Shown one piece after another: positions 25,517 to 33,340 of a stretch of 60,222 nucleotides of DNA. The notes under the pieces were generated by a model, which worked only from the letters and a program-made list of their open reading frames with translations, did not search any database and had not been told where the DNA came from. The stretch lies in NCBI GenBank assembly GCA_035637655.1, contig DASPWT010000210.1:1-60222 (forward strand). The letters are read 5' to 3'. Both the position numbers and the translations under genes were made by a program. Within the stretch, counting starts at the first letter, position 1, and the number at the start of each line of letters is the position of its first letter. This stretch comes from VBDM01 sp035637655 (lineage in GTDB: Bacteria > Pseudomonadota > Gammaproteobacteria > Burkholderiales > SG8-39).

Positions 25517-26002
25517 TCAGGCCACCAGCGCGCGCAGCTTCGGGTGCCGCCCAAAAAACGCGAGCCTCTCCGCCCACGCATCCAGGCCCCAGACGTGTCC
25601 GGCGCGCTCGACGATCAGCTGCACGAGCACGCCCGCGTACACGATGTGGTAGTCGAGGAGGAAGTTGTTTTTATTCTCGATATAAGGGAAATTCATGTGC
25701 GCCGTCCAGTAAAGGAGCAGCAGCAGGATGCCGAAACCCGCGCTCACCCGCACGAACAGGCCCAAGAGCAGCGACAAGCCGATGAGCAGATGGCCGTATT
25801 CCACGAGAAACGTGAGGGTCGGCGCCCAGGCCGCGCTCGTGAAAGGCGCATACACATCGTGGAACGTCTTGGTTCCCTTGAGGAACCCGGCGACGCTCCA
25901 GTTGGGATCGAAGACCTGGTGCGAGGCGGCGTAGAGGAAAGTCCACGCCATGGCGAGGCGGAAGAAAACGATCAAAGCCCTTCTTGTCGCAGCGGTGTCC
26001 AT
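25517..26002 (-). CDS. DoxX-family membrane protein
   Basis: 161 aa from the ATG at 26002 (AAAGGAGAGAGC upstream); an ATG at 26020 is an alternative. Four membrane helices: ALIVFFRLAMAWTFLYAAS, PTLTFLVEYGHLLIGLSLLLGLFVRV, AGFGILLLLLYWTAHM and NFLLDYHIVYAGVLVQLIVE. The conserved ...EYGHLLIG... and NNFLLDYH segments fit DoxX/TQO small-subunit-like proteins. Function in bacteria is poorly defined, with links to thiol and oxidative stress; the Ohr neighbour is consistent with that. Confidence 0.85.
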   Translation of the reverse strand: MDTAATRRALIVFFRLAMAWTFLYAASHQVFDPNWSVAGFLKGTKTFHDVYAPFTSAAWAPTLTFLVEYGHLLIGLSLLLGLFVRVSAGFGILLLLLYWTAHMNFPYIENKNNFLLDYHIVYAGVLVQLIVERAGHVWGLDAWAERLAFFGRHPKLRALVA

Positions 26003-26066
26003 GCTCTCTCCTTTGGTCATGTCCCTCGAATTCCGCCTGCAATATACGCGCCTCGGACCGGGACGC

Positions 26067-26714
26067 TCACGCCGGGTCGCGAAATCCCACCTGCCAGTGC
26101 GAGCCGTCGCAGAACGGCTTGTTCTTCGACGCGCCGCAGCGGCACAGCGTGTAATGCTCGGTCGAGCCGCCCTGCCCGAACTTCACGCCCATCAGCTCGA
26201 TGCCGCCCGTGACTGCGTACGGCCCGTCGTTCGTCACCGTGACCATCGGCGGGCGCTCTAGCGGCTCGGCCTCGACGCCGCCGATCGCGTAGCTGAGGGC
26301 CCCGGACGGGCACTTCCTGATCGTCGCGATGATCTCCTCCACCGCGGCGGCGTCCGGGGCTATCCAGGGCTCGTCATGCATGCGGAACACCGACTTCAGC
26401 TCGTCGGTGCAGAACCCCGCGTGCGCGCAGATCGAGCGATTGTCGAGGATCGTGATGCGCTTGCCTTCGTAGGCCTGGCGCTTGTCCTTTGCAGGGTCGG
26501 CGGTCTTCGCGTCCTTGAAGCCGATCACGCTGTGCGTCCCGTCGCAGAAGGGCTTGTTCTTCGAGGCGCCGCAGCGGCACAGCGCCACCGCGCGCACGTT
26601 CGCGCAAGCTTCGCCGGAGGCGCGGCGCAGGTTCGGCACCGGCCTCACTTCCATGTCGTTCAGGAGATAGTACGGGCCGTTCGGGGAGCAGCCCATTTTC
26701 GGTTTGGGGTCCAT
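26067..26714 (-). CDS. Double-CDGSH iron-sulfur protein with central ferredoxin-like domain
   Basis: 215 aa. Two CDGSH [2Fe-2S] motifs of the C-x-C-x8-C-x3-H type: Cys46, Cys48, Cys57, His61 and Cys191, Cys193, Cys202, His206. The core (CRCGASKNKPFCDG) is identical in both copies. Between them, about residues 85-150, lies a divergent Fe-S domain (ITILDNRSICAHAGFC and RKCPSGAL) as in Fer4_19-type proteins. Cytoplasmic, no signal. Probable electron-transfer or cluster-transfer protein; partners are unknown. Confidence 0.9.
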   Translation of the reverse strand: MDPKPKMGCSPNGPYYLLNDMEVRPVPNLRRASGEACANVRAVALCRCGASKNKPFCDGTHSVIGFKDAKTADPAKDKRQAYEGKRITILDNRSICAHAGFCTDELKSVFRMHDEPWIAPDAAAVEEIIATIRKCPSGALSYAIGGVEAEPLERPPMVTVTNDGPYAVTGGIELMGVKFGQGGSTEHYTLCRCGASKNKPFCDGSHWQVGFRDPA

Positions 26715-26818
26715 GAGCCGATGTTACGCCACTTGGCTCGCAGCCTGCCATCGCGCGCCTTCGCGCGAGCGTCACGTGTGGAAGCGCGCCGCGCCCTGAG
26801 CGGGGCGCTACGGTCGAT

Positions 26819-28945
26819 TCATTTGGGGACCCGCCTGTCCCCGCCCGAGACGACCCTGAGCCGACCCCGCGCTTCGCGCCGCCGGCTCTCCTCGAGCGCC
26901 GCTCCCTGCTCCTCCAGGTAGGCCGTCAGCTCTTCCGCCGGCAGCGGCTTGCTGAAGTAGTAGCCTTGCATTTCGTCGCAGCCTCTGCGCTCGAGGAATC
27001 GCACCTGGTCGTGGGTCTCGACGCCCTCGGCGACGACTTTGAGCCCCAGGCTGGCCGCCATGGCGAGGATCGTCTCGGTGATCGCGACGTCGCTCGCGTC
27101 CACCGGAATGCCGCGGATGAACGACGCGTCGATCTTCACGCAGTCGATCGGCAGGCGTTTCAGGTAGGCGAGCGAGGAGTAGCCGGTCCCGAAGTCGTCG
27201 ATCGTGAGCCGCACGCCCATCGCCTTGAGATTGCGCAGCAGCTTCACCGCCTGCTGCGGATCCGGCAGCATCACGCTCTCGGTCACCTCGAACTCGATCC
27301 AGCGCGGATCCATCCCCGTTTCCCTGATCGTGCGCGCGACGTCCTCCAGCAAGGTGGCGCTCATGAATTGCCGCGCCGACAGGTTCACCGCCATCCGGAA
27401 CATCGGCAACCCCTGCCCCGTCCACTTTTGCGCCTGCAGGCAGGCGGCGCGCAGCGCCCATTGTCCGATCGGGACGATCAAGCCGGTCTCCTCCGCGAGC
27501 GGGACGAGCTGATCGGGCAGGACGAGACCGACGGTCGGATGCTGCCAGCGCAACAGACACTCGATTCCCGTCACGCGCCCGGACCGCGCTTCGACCTTGG
27601 GCTGGTAATACAGGCTCAGCTCGTTCCGTTCCAGCGCGCGGCGCAGCGCGGCTTCGAGCTCGAGCCGCTCGACGGAGCCGGGGTTCATCCCGCTGGCATA
27701 GTGCTGGGCGGTGTTCTTGCCCTGCTCCTTCGCGCGGTACATCGCGATATCCGCGTTCTTCAGCAGGGCCCGCAGATCCTTGCCATCGACCGGAGAGACG
27801 CTGATGCCGATGCTCGCCGTGATCTGGAATTCCTTGCCGTACACCGTCATCGGCTTCGCCACCTCGACGAGGATCTTTTGCGCCACCTGGGCGAGGTCGC
27901 CCCGGTCCTGGAACGCCTCGATCAGGACCACGAATTCGTCGCCTCCCTGCCGCGCGATCGTGTCCGACCTGCGCACGCAACGCGCCAGCCTGGCCGCCAC
28001 GTTCTGCAGGAGCCGGTCGCCCGCCTCGTGGCCCAGGGCGTCGTTGATGTTCTTGAAGCGGTCGAGATCGATGAACAGCAGGCCGACGGGGCGTCCCCCC
28101 CTCTTCGCCGAGGTGAGAGCGCGATTGGCCCGTTCGGCGAGCAGCAGCCGGTTGGGCAGGCCCGTCAGAGGGTCGTGCGTCGCCGCGAACCTGACCACCT
28201 CTTCCGCCTGCCGCCTCTCCTTGATTTCCCGCCGCGCGAGCAGGATCAGAAGGCCGAGCAGGCCGAGGTTGAACAACGTCGCGACGGCGGCGGTGATGAC
28301 GCTCAAGTCCGAGCTGCGCCTGGATTGCTCGGTGCGGCGCGCGAGCCGCGCATCCGCCGCGCCCAGAAGCTCGGCCGTGAGGAGCTGGACGCGGTGAATC
28401 GTCGCCGGGCCCGCCGTAGCGCGGATGTTTCGGATGGTTGCTGCGACGCCGCTCCGGCGGTGGATTTCGATCAGGGTGTCGAACCGTGCGAGCTCCTCGC
28501 CGATCTGCGCGCCGAGCAACTCGATCTGCTGCGCCTGATCCGGAATCGCTCCGGACAAGGCCCGCAGCGTTTCGACGGGCTTCGCGGCGCGCTCGAGAAA
28601 CGCTCGAGCCCGTTCGAGGCGTTCCCGCTCGCCGCCGATGATGTAGCCGCGCAGCTCGATCTGCGAATCGGCGACGTCGCCCTGGACGTCCTTGAGGGCT
28701 TCGACGACCTTGAGCGTGTTTTCGGCGATCCGCGAGGCCTCGATCAGATTGGCGATCGTTCGATACGTCACGAAGGCGTTCGCGACGAGGATGCCGAACG
28801 CGACGAGCGAGCCGATGACGAACCGTCGCGAGAGAAAAGGCGGGCTCTCCCGCGTTTCCGTGTCGCCGCGTTCGGGCTCGGGTCCCCTGCGGCTCTCCTC
28901 GGGGATCCCGCCGGTGCGGGAAAGGGATTTGGGCTCGGAATACAT
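26819..28945 (-). CDS. GGDEF-EAL cyclic-di-GMP protein with CHASE3-like sensor
   Basis: 708 aa from the ATG at 28945; a TTG 21 nt upstream is possible. Two membrane helices (about 42-61 and 215-236) bracket a helical periplasmic sensor of CHASE3 type. GGDEF is intact at 334-338, with an RRSD inhibitory site five residues before it. The phosphodiesterase domain has ECL instead of EAL at 462-464, but other catalytic elements are present: NLSARQF, FEVTESV, TIDDFGTGYSS, KIDASF, AEGVET and Q in DEMQGYYFSKP. It is therefore likely bifunctional or switchable in making and degrading c-di-GMP at the inner membrane. No gene is clearly co-transcribed with it. Confidence 0.93.
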   Translation of the reverse strand: MYSEPKSLSRTGGIPEESRRGPEPERGDTETRESPPFLSRRFVIGSLVAFGILVANAFVTYRTIANLIEASRIAENTLKVVEALKDVQGDVADSQIELRGYIIGGERERLERARAFLERAAKPVETLRALSGAIPDQAQQIELLGAQIGEELARFDTLIEIHRRSGVAATIRNIRATAGPATIHRVQLLTAELLGAADARLARRTEQSRRSSDLSVITAAVATLFNLGLLGLLILLARREIKERRQAEEVVRFAATHDPLTGLPNRLLLAERANRALTSAKRGGRPVGLLFIDLDRFKNINDALGHEAGDRLLQNVAARLARCVRRSDTIARQGGDEFVVLIEAFQDRGDLAQVAQKILVEVAKPMTVYGKEFQITASIGISVSPVDGKDLRALLKNADIAMYRAKEQGKNTAQHYASGMNPGSVERLELEAALRRALERNELSLYYQPKVEARSGRVTGIECLLRWQHPTVGLVLPDQLVPLAEETGLIVPIGQWALRAACLQAQKWTGQGLPMFRMAVNLSARQFMSATLLEDVARTIRETGMDPRWIEFEVTESVMLPDPQQAVKLLRNLKAMGVRLTIDDFGTGYSSLAYLKRLPIDCVKIDASFIRGIPVDASDVAITETILAMAASLGLKVVAEGVETHDQVRFLERRGCDEMQGYYFSKPLPAEELTAYLEEQGAALEESRRREARGRLRVVSGGDRRVPK

Positions 28946-29025
28946 GGGCCCGTCGAGTATACTCAAGGCCCGCCGATCGCAGGGCGCTGACCCTCCCTTT
29001 AGCTAATGCCGATCGGGAAAAAGTC

Positions 29026-29280
29026 ATGAAACGCCTCGCATTTCGCGAGCCGCTTGCGCTCGCCCTGCTGCTCGGGCTCGCCGCGCCCGCCCTCGCCCAG
29101 TCGGGCGGCCCGCGCACCCTGCCCGAGCTCAAGGCCGACGTCCAGGAGCGCTCCGACCGCCACGCCTATCCGGTGTCGGAACTCGATGCGGCCGAGGTGC
29201 GCGAAGCGCTCGGCAATCTCAAGACTCTCGACCTTTCCGAAGACACCCCGCGGCGAAAGAAGTACGGGACCCCCAAGCCC
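29026..29280 (+). pseudogene. Exported protein gene truncated by the low-GC block
   Basis: The first 80-odd codons are high-GC: signal peptide MKRLAFREPLALALLLGLAAPALAQ, then SGGPRTLPELKADVQERSDRHAYPVSELDAAEVREALGNLKTLDL, resembling the N-terminal region of some exported hydrolases. Near 29275 the base composition drops and the frame runs on to 29373 antisense to the RES gene, so the original C-terminal part is missing. A start with AAAAGTC upstream is intact. The family assignment is weak; the truncation is inferred from composition change and position. Confidence 0.55.
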
Positions 29281-29907
29281 CTATGCCGCGCTGACCGTTA
29301 CTTCGCCATTCTCGGGGTCATAGCTAAATACTCGGTAGCCTTGGAGTTCGACTTGGGACAGCGAATTCTTTGAGAAAACCGGTAAGGTTGTACCGTCCGG
29401 ACGACGAGCCGATCTAGACATCAGAGCCGCAAGCCCCGATTCGACGGCCTCCTCCCCTAATTGATTGCAAGCGTCGTACCCGTTTTCAGCAACGAGGAAC
29501 GGCCACTCCTCGACTTTCGGCCTCAAGTCTTTTACGTCCCCGGCAAATCTAACGCGAGCCAAGCGATAGTACGCTCGGGTAGGCACGTTGCCTTGAAGCA
29601 GTGGTTTGAGATACCAGTACCTGATTTCGCGCTCGACCGTTTCAGCCTCTAGCGCACTATAGAAGACCCTCAACGTTCCATCGGAGAATCGGGTCTGGTC
29701 CGTTTTGTAGAGAGACTTATTGGCAAAAGGCCCTTCGATGACATCAGAAGGATCGTCAGTGAAACCTCGGTCCCTCAATAATTCGATCATCTCCTCAATT
29801 TGTCTGGGATCGAGGCCTAGGTCCCTTAGCTTCTCCATGTGACTTACCTGGTTGACCAGTCGAAGGGTGGGGCCTTCAAACGTCGTTGTCTCGACCTGTT
29901 CCAACAT
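29281..29907 (-). CDS. RES-domain toxin (ParT/MbcT-like)
   Basis: 208 aa. The RES layout is recognisable: Arg73 in TRFSDGTLRVFYSALEAETVEREI (with Tyr83 and Glu89), and the C-terminal ALMSRSARRPDGTTLPVF with Ser166, the positions that name the family. Known RES toxins degrade NAD+ (phosphorolysis in MbcT) or ADP-ribosylate (ParT). The gene follows an Xre/MbcA/ParS-type antitoxin with 3 bp between them, the standard antitoxin-first order. An N-terminal extension of about 65 residues rich in Leu, Arg and Glu is longer than in many RES toxins. Low GC compared with flanks. Confidence 0.82.
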   Translation of the reverse strand: MLEQVETTTFEGPTLRLVNQVSHMEKLRDLGLDPRQIEEMIELLRDRGFTDDPSDVIEGPFANKSLYKTDQTRFSDGTLRVFYSALEAETVEREIRYWYLKPLLQGNVPTRAYYRLARVRFAGDVKDLRPKVEEWPFLVAENGYDACNQLGEEAVESGLAALMSRSARRPDGTTLPVFSKNSLSQVELQGYRVFSYDPENGEVTVSAA

Positions 29908-29910
29908 CCC

Positions 29911-30558
29911 TCAGAGCCCCGAGATGTGCTCAACATATTGCCGCAGCGCTAGTAGGTTCTCCATAGAACCCTCGAGGAGCATGTCGAGTGGTGCGCGATT
30001 TCCAAGCTCAAGCCTGGGAGTACGCATCCACGCTTGCTCGCCCTCTCTAAACAGCCCACTCGCAAGGGCTTTGATCCGGAACAACGCGGCAATTCGCGCC
30101 TTGACATCGGCTCCGCGCAGGGAAGTGCGACCGGCCAAAATCGCTGCGACGGTAGGCTGGTCTCCGGGTTCATAACCTAGCAACCGAGTTGCCTGTGCTA
30201 GGTCAAGATTCCAAGACTGAAAAAGCTTCGATACAAATTGAACGGGACCAACAATACGATCCGCGCGAAATGGGTTTTCAGAGCCGCTCTGAGTCGTAAA
30301 GATTTTGAAACCGGCCTCTTTCGCCTCGCGCAAGAACTCATCTGCTTTCGCCCAGCGGAATGGCGACAATGACTCTTCCATCGCACGCCGCAAATCTTCA
30401 GATTGGACTAGGGCGCCTGTATGCGTTGGCCGTCTGAGTGTTGCAGGCGACTGCGAAGACTCGCCAAGGGATCGGCCGATTCCCTCTAATGGAGCAAATC
30501 TTATTCGCTCCGCAAGTGGCGTTTCCGCATCTTGCCCGTTCGGTCGTGGTCGAAGCAT
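29911..30558 (-). CDS. Xre/MbcA/ParS-type antitoxin
   Basis: 215 aa. The C-terminal toxin-binding domain is typical: REGEQAWMRTPRLELGNRAPLDMLLEGSMENLLALRQYVEHI, equivalent to the W-x-x-x-P-x-x-x-L-x-x-x-x-P-L-D-L pattern. A divergent helix-turn-helix precedes it (ATRLLGYEPGDQPTVAAILAGRTSLRG, about 115-145). The first 110 residues are an unusual extension rich in charged residues with no motif I know; classic members are 120-160 aa. It should neutralise the RES protein encoded directly downstream and autoregulate the operon. Confidence 0.83.
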   Translation of the reverse strand: MLRPRPNGQDAETPLAERIRFAPLEGIGRSLGESSQSPATLRRPTHTGALVQSEDLRRAMEESLSPFRWAKADEFLREAKEAGFKIFTTQSGSENPFRADRIVGPVQFVSKLFQSWNLDLAQATRLLGYEPGDQPTVAAILAGRTSLRGADVKARIAALFRIKALASGLFREGEQAWMRTPRLELGNRAPLDMLLEGSMENLLALRQYVEHISGL

Positions 30559-30567
30559 AGTTCGCCC

Positions 30568-31344
30568 TTAGCTCTTACTCGATGGTTGTGGTTGTTTCTG
30601 TGGTTCTAGACCCGCGCGCTTGAGAACCTCTTTCGTAAGATTGACGGCATGCTCTATTTTTTCCTTGAGTGCGGAGAATGCACCACCTTCACGAAATTGG
30701 GTGCTAGTCGAGAAGAATAGTTCCTTGGAAGAGCGTATCGCACGAGTGAGATCGAAGTTGAAAGTCCACTTCTCCTCATTCTCCACGAACTCTATGTGGA
30801 ATCCTGGAATTGCCTCAGCGTGGCGTTTGCCAGCTGGCGCAGCGAAGAGGTCGGATCGGTTGAATAGGCCTCGCAGCAATTCGGTTACGTTCGTCGAACT
30901 ATCCAGCAGCTCGATAAACATTCGCCCCCCTAGGATCTCTTCCTGTACGGCGAATTTGCTGCCGCCAACGGTTGCTAGGGCTTCGATGGTCAATTGAATG
31001 CAGTCCTCAATCGTGTCCAGGTCGCCAGGGGCATTGGGGTTTGTAAACTTTGCCGTAAAGACGTCTGCACGAATATCCAAACTTCCGTTGCCCGCAAATA
31101 GGTTGATGCGCGAATGAACGTCACCAACGCTACGACCAGAGTCGACGACGAGATCACTCGGCGCAAGGGCGTACTTGGGTGAAAGGCGACCGTGCACGGC
31201 CTCCAAAATAACCACGGGAGTTCCAGCCAGCACAAACAGCGGTGCTCGAAATTTTGCTTCGTACGTCACGTCAAAGAAGTTTGTCTTATATAGCATCGTG
31301 GCGGTCTGCCTAGCAACTTTCGGCGGCTGAGGACGACTAGTCAT
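30568..31344 (-). CDS. Unknown protein C of the RES-Xre operon
   Basis: 258 aa from the ATG at 31344, which overlaps the stop of the upstream gene (ATGA); this decides the start. Predicted alpha/beta: a beta-rich first half (FFDVTYEAKFRAPLFVLAGTPVVILEAVHGRLSPKY, HSRINLFAGNGSLDIRADVFTAKF), a helical middle (DTIEDCIQLTIEALATV), then EKWTFNFDLTRAIRSSKELFFSTSTQF and an amphipathic C-terminal helix. It faintly resembles the sporadic TIGR04255-type proteins, but I cannot confirm that. No signal peptide or membrane helix. Sits 9 bp upstream of the antitoxin gene. Confidence 0.65.
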   Translation of the reverse strand: MTSRPQPPKVARQTATMLYKTNFFDVTYEAKFRAPLFVLAGTPVVILEAVHGRLSPKYALAPSDLVVDSGRSVGDVHSRINLFAGNGSLDIRADVFTAKFTNPNAPGDLDTIEDCIQLTIEALATVGGSKFAVQEEILGGRMFIELLDSSTNVTELLRGLFNRSDLFAAPAGKRHAEAIPGFHIEFVENEEKWTFNFDLTRAIRSSKELFFSTSTQFREGGAFSALKEKIEHAVNLTKEVLKRAGLEPQKQPQPSSKS

Positions 31345-31724
31345 ATCGATGAACCCAAGCCCCCGAACCAACTTGACGGTGACGACGAGCGGTGGGCGGG
31401 ATCGGATGACGCGAATGGGGGTGACTGAAAGAGTTGGCCACTGATAGTTTCCGCAATCAAATAGACATTGTAGTTGTAGATTTGCGGATCATCATTCGAA
31501 TCGATACGCTCGGTCAGCAAAGCGCCCCGGATTGCCGATGAGGGAGAGGTCAAACCGAAATCGCGCAGAGCGTCACCCGAAACAAGCAATATGCGGCTGA
31601 ACTGAGTGCTTGAGTCAGTCCACCGCGGCCAATTGCCACGCGAGAGTTGGTGCATCCCGTTCTCCAACGCGTTCCTTAGAACTGGCAGATCGAGGGGCAC
31701 CCATTCTGCTGTGCTGGAACGCAT
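31341..31724 (-). CDS. Unknown protein D of the RES-Xre operon
   Basis: 127 aa. Soluble, with a Ser/Pro-rich disordered tail (SSDPAHRSSSPSSWFGGLGSSI). The middle reads SRILLVSGDALRDFGLTSPSSAIRGALLTERI and NYNVYLIAETISGQLF. No family recognised. It begins 1 bp after the stop of the 103-aa gene and overlaps the next gene by 4 nt, so all three are translated from one message. Low GC throughout. Confidence 0.55.
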   Translation of the reverse strand: MRSSTAEWVPLDLPVLRNALENGMHQLSRGNWPRWTDSSTQFSRILLVSGDALRDFGLTSPSSAIRGALLTERIDSNDDPQIYNYNVYLIAETISGQLFQSPPFASSDPAHRSSSPSSWFGGLGSSI

Positions 31725-31725
31725 T

Positions 31726-32037
31726 TCAGGATGAAATCTTTTCGATTAAGAAGGATAAGCCCGAGGTTCTTGAGTTCACGTTCTTGATGCATTGAACCAA
31801 TGAACTTTCCATCTTACTTGTATTTTGGTCCGATTCGAGGGTCACATATATGGAGTGTGGTTCCCCAGGCAGAAGGTCCGTACGCGCTTCAACGAAAGAC
31901 TTTGCGAAATGGAGCCGCAGCGCCGTGGGCAGTTCCTCCAGCTCGTGCTCTAACCGAGCGGACGAAAGCTTGGATACCGCCCGCTCTACTTTCGGAACAC
32001 CATCTTCAGAGTGATATATCCGGTACTTTAGTTGCAT
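31726..32037 (-). CDS. Unknown protein E, first gene of the RES-Xre operon
   Basis: 103 aa. MQLKYRIYHSEDGVPKVERAVSKL, then a helical acidic part (ARLEHELEELPTALRLHFAKSFVEAR) and a beta/alpha end (HSIYVTLESDQN). No recognised domain and no signal peptide. It is the promoter-proximal gene of the five-gene low-GC operon; about 200 bp upstream, to the korB end at 32239, hold no gene and probably carry the promoter. Confidence 0.5.
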   Translation of the reverse strand: MQLKYRIYHSEDGVPKVERAVSKLSSARLEHELEELPTALRLHFAKSFVEARTDLLPGEPHSIYVTLESDQNTSKMESSLVQCIKNVNSRTSGLSFLIEKISS

Positions 32038-32238
32038 ATCGTGGATCGAAATTTCTGCAAGATTACCCCAAACGGGCCCGGCATGGCGATTGGGCCCGCT
32101 ACTCGACAGAGCGCGAACAGCTTTCTGGCCCGATCCTGAGCAGACCTAGACAACCCGCAAGCTCTCCCAGGCTAAAAGGCTCTCGCGCGCAGCGAGCTGA
32201 CAGAGCTAGCGCCGATTGATGGGAAAATCGACGCAGGT

Positions 32239-33294
32239 CTACCGCAACGCCGCGTTTATCTTCTCCAGCATCCCCGCCCCCGGACACAGCTCTTTCTCGC
32301 CGAGCTTGTTGAACGGGGTCTCCACGGTGTTGAGGTGGGCGTGGAGGTCTTCGGAGTTGGTGTCGAGGTACAGCAGGCCGGTGACGACTTCGCCTTTCGC
32401 CGCATGGTGGGCGACGTATTCGAGCGCCTGCACGCGGTCGGTCGGGTCGTACTCGGGATGGGTCTTGCGCAGGCGGATGATGGAGCCGTCGTGCTGGGGC
32501 ACTTCGATGGCGTCGCCGTCGTTGTATTCGACGTTGATGGCTTCGCGCGAAGGCCAGAAGTCGAGGCGGTTGACGGCTTCGTTGTGGTCGCGCACGTAGT
32601 CGTAGCTCTTGGTCGAGCCGGCGTGGTTGTTGAACGCGACGCAGGGAGAGATCACGTCGATGAAGGCCGCACCTTCGTGCGCGATCGCCGCTTTCACCAG
32701 GGGAATGAGCTGGGCCTTGTCGCCCGAGAAACTGCGCGCGACGAAGGTCGCGCCCATGATGAGGGCGAGGGAGACCGTGTCCACCGGGGCGTCGGCATTC
32801 ACCACGCCGCGCTTGGACTTCGAGCCGGCGTCGGCGGTGGCGGAGAACTGGCCTTTGGTGAGACCGTACACGCCATTGTTCTCGAGGATGTAGGTCATGT
32901 TCACGCCGCGGCGCATCACGTGCGCGAACTGCCCCAGGCCGATCGAGGCCGAGTCGCCGTCGCCCGAGACGCCGAGGTAGATCAGTTCGCGGTTGGCGAG
33001 GTTGGCGCCGGTGAGGACGCTGGGCATTCTTCCGTGGACGGTATTGAAGCCGTGCGAGTTGCCGAGGAAATAGTCCGGAGTCTTCGACGAGCAGCCGATG
33101 CCCGAGAGCTTGGCCACCCGGTGCGGCAGGATGTCGAGCTCGAAGAAAGCCTGGATCAGCGCCGCCGAGATCGAGTCGTGGCCACAGCCGGCGCACAGCG
33201 TCGAGACCTTGCCTTCGTAGTCGCGCCGGGTAAACCCGGCCTTGTTCTTCGGCAGGCTCGGGTGATGGAGCGTGGGCTTTGCGAGGTAGGTCAT
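32239..33294 (-). CDS. korB: 2-oxoacid:ferredoxin oxidoreductase beta subunit (KorB)
   Basis: 351 aa. ThDP-binding subunit: Cys34 and Cys37 in LCAGCGH and Cys68 in GIGCSSKTP bind the [4Fe-4S] cluster, and SGDGDSASIGLGQFAHVMRRGVNMTYILENNGVYGLTKGQ is the ThDP/Mg motif. The length (about 350 aa) fits two-subunit KorAB enzymes. With KorA it oxidatively decarboxylates 2-oxoacids, most likely 2-oxoglutarate, to the CoA thioester. Third gene of korC-korA-korB; a 46-bp gap with a dispersed repeat separates it from korA. Confidence 0.93.
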   Translation of the reverse strand: MTYLAKPTLHHPSLPKNKAGFTRRDYEGKVSTLCAGCGHDSISAALIQAFFELDILPHRVAKLSGIGCSSKTPDYFLGNSHGFNTVHGRMPSVLTGANLANRELIYLGVSGDGDSASIGLGQFAHVMRRGVNMTYILENNGVYGLTKGQFSATADAGSKSKRGVVNADAPVDTVSLALIMGATFVARSFSGDKAQLIPLVKAAIAHEGAAFIDVISPCVAFNNHAGSTKSYDYVRDHNEAVNRLDFWPSREAINVEYNDGDAIEVPQHDGSIIRLRKTHPEYDPTDRVQALEYVAHHAAKGEVVTGLLYLDTNSEDLHAHLNTVETPFNKLGEKELCPGAGMLEKINAALR

Positions 33295-33299
33295 GCTTG

Positions 33300-33340
33300 A
33301 AAAGCAGATTCTTCGCTACGCTCAGAATGACAATGTGGGT
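33300..33340. repeat. Dispersed intergenic repeat (palindromic, ATTCTTCGC...GCTCAGAAT type)
   Basis: The korA-korB gap contains the imperfect palindrome ATTCTTCGCTACGCTCAGAA. Translated on the minus strand it gives the well-known nonsense string CHSERSEESA, seen in many unrelated bacterial annotations because this repeat family is widespread between genes. Coordinates are good to a few bases. It lies inside a likely operon and could form a hairpin affecting korB expression. Confidence 0.65.

Noticed and set aside
32038..32238. Possible flanking repeat pairing the right end of the low-GC block with its left end near 29280
   Set aside because: By eye only short GC-rich matches such as GCCG/CGCTGAC were found; no convincing direct or inverted repeat.
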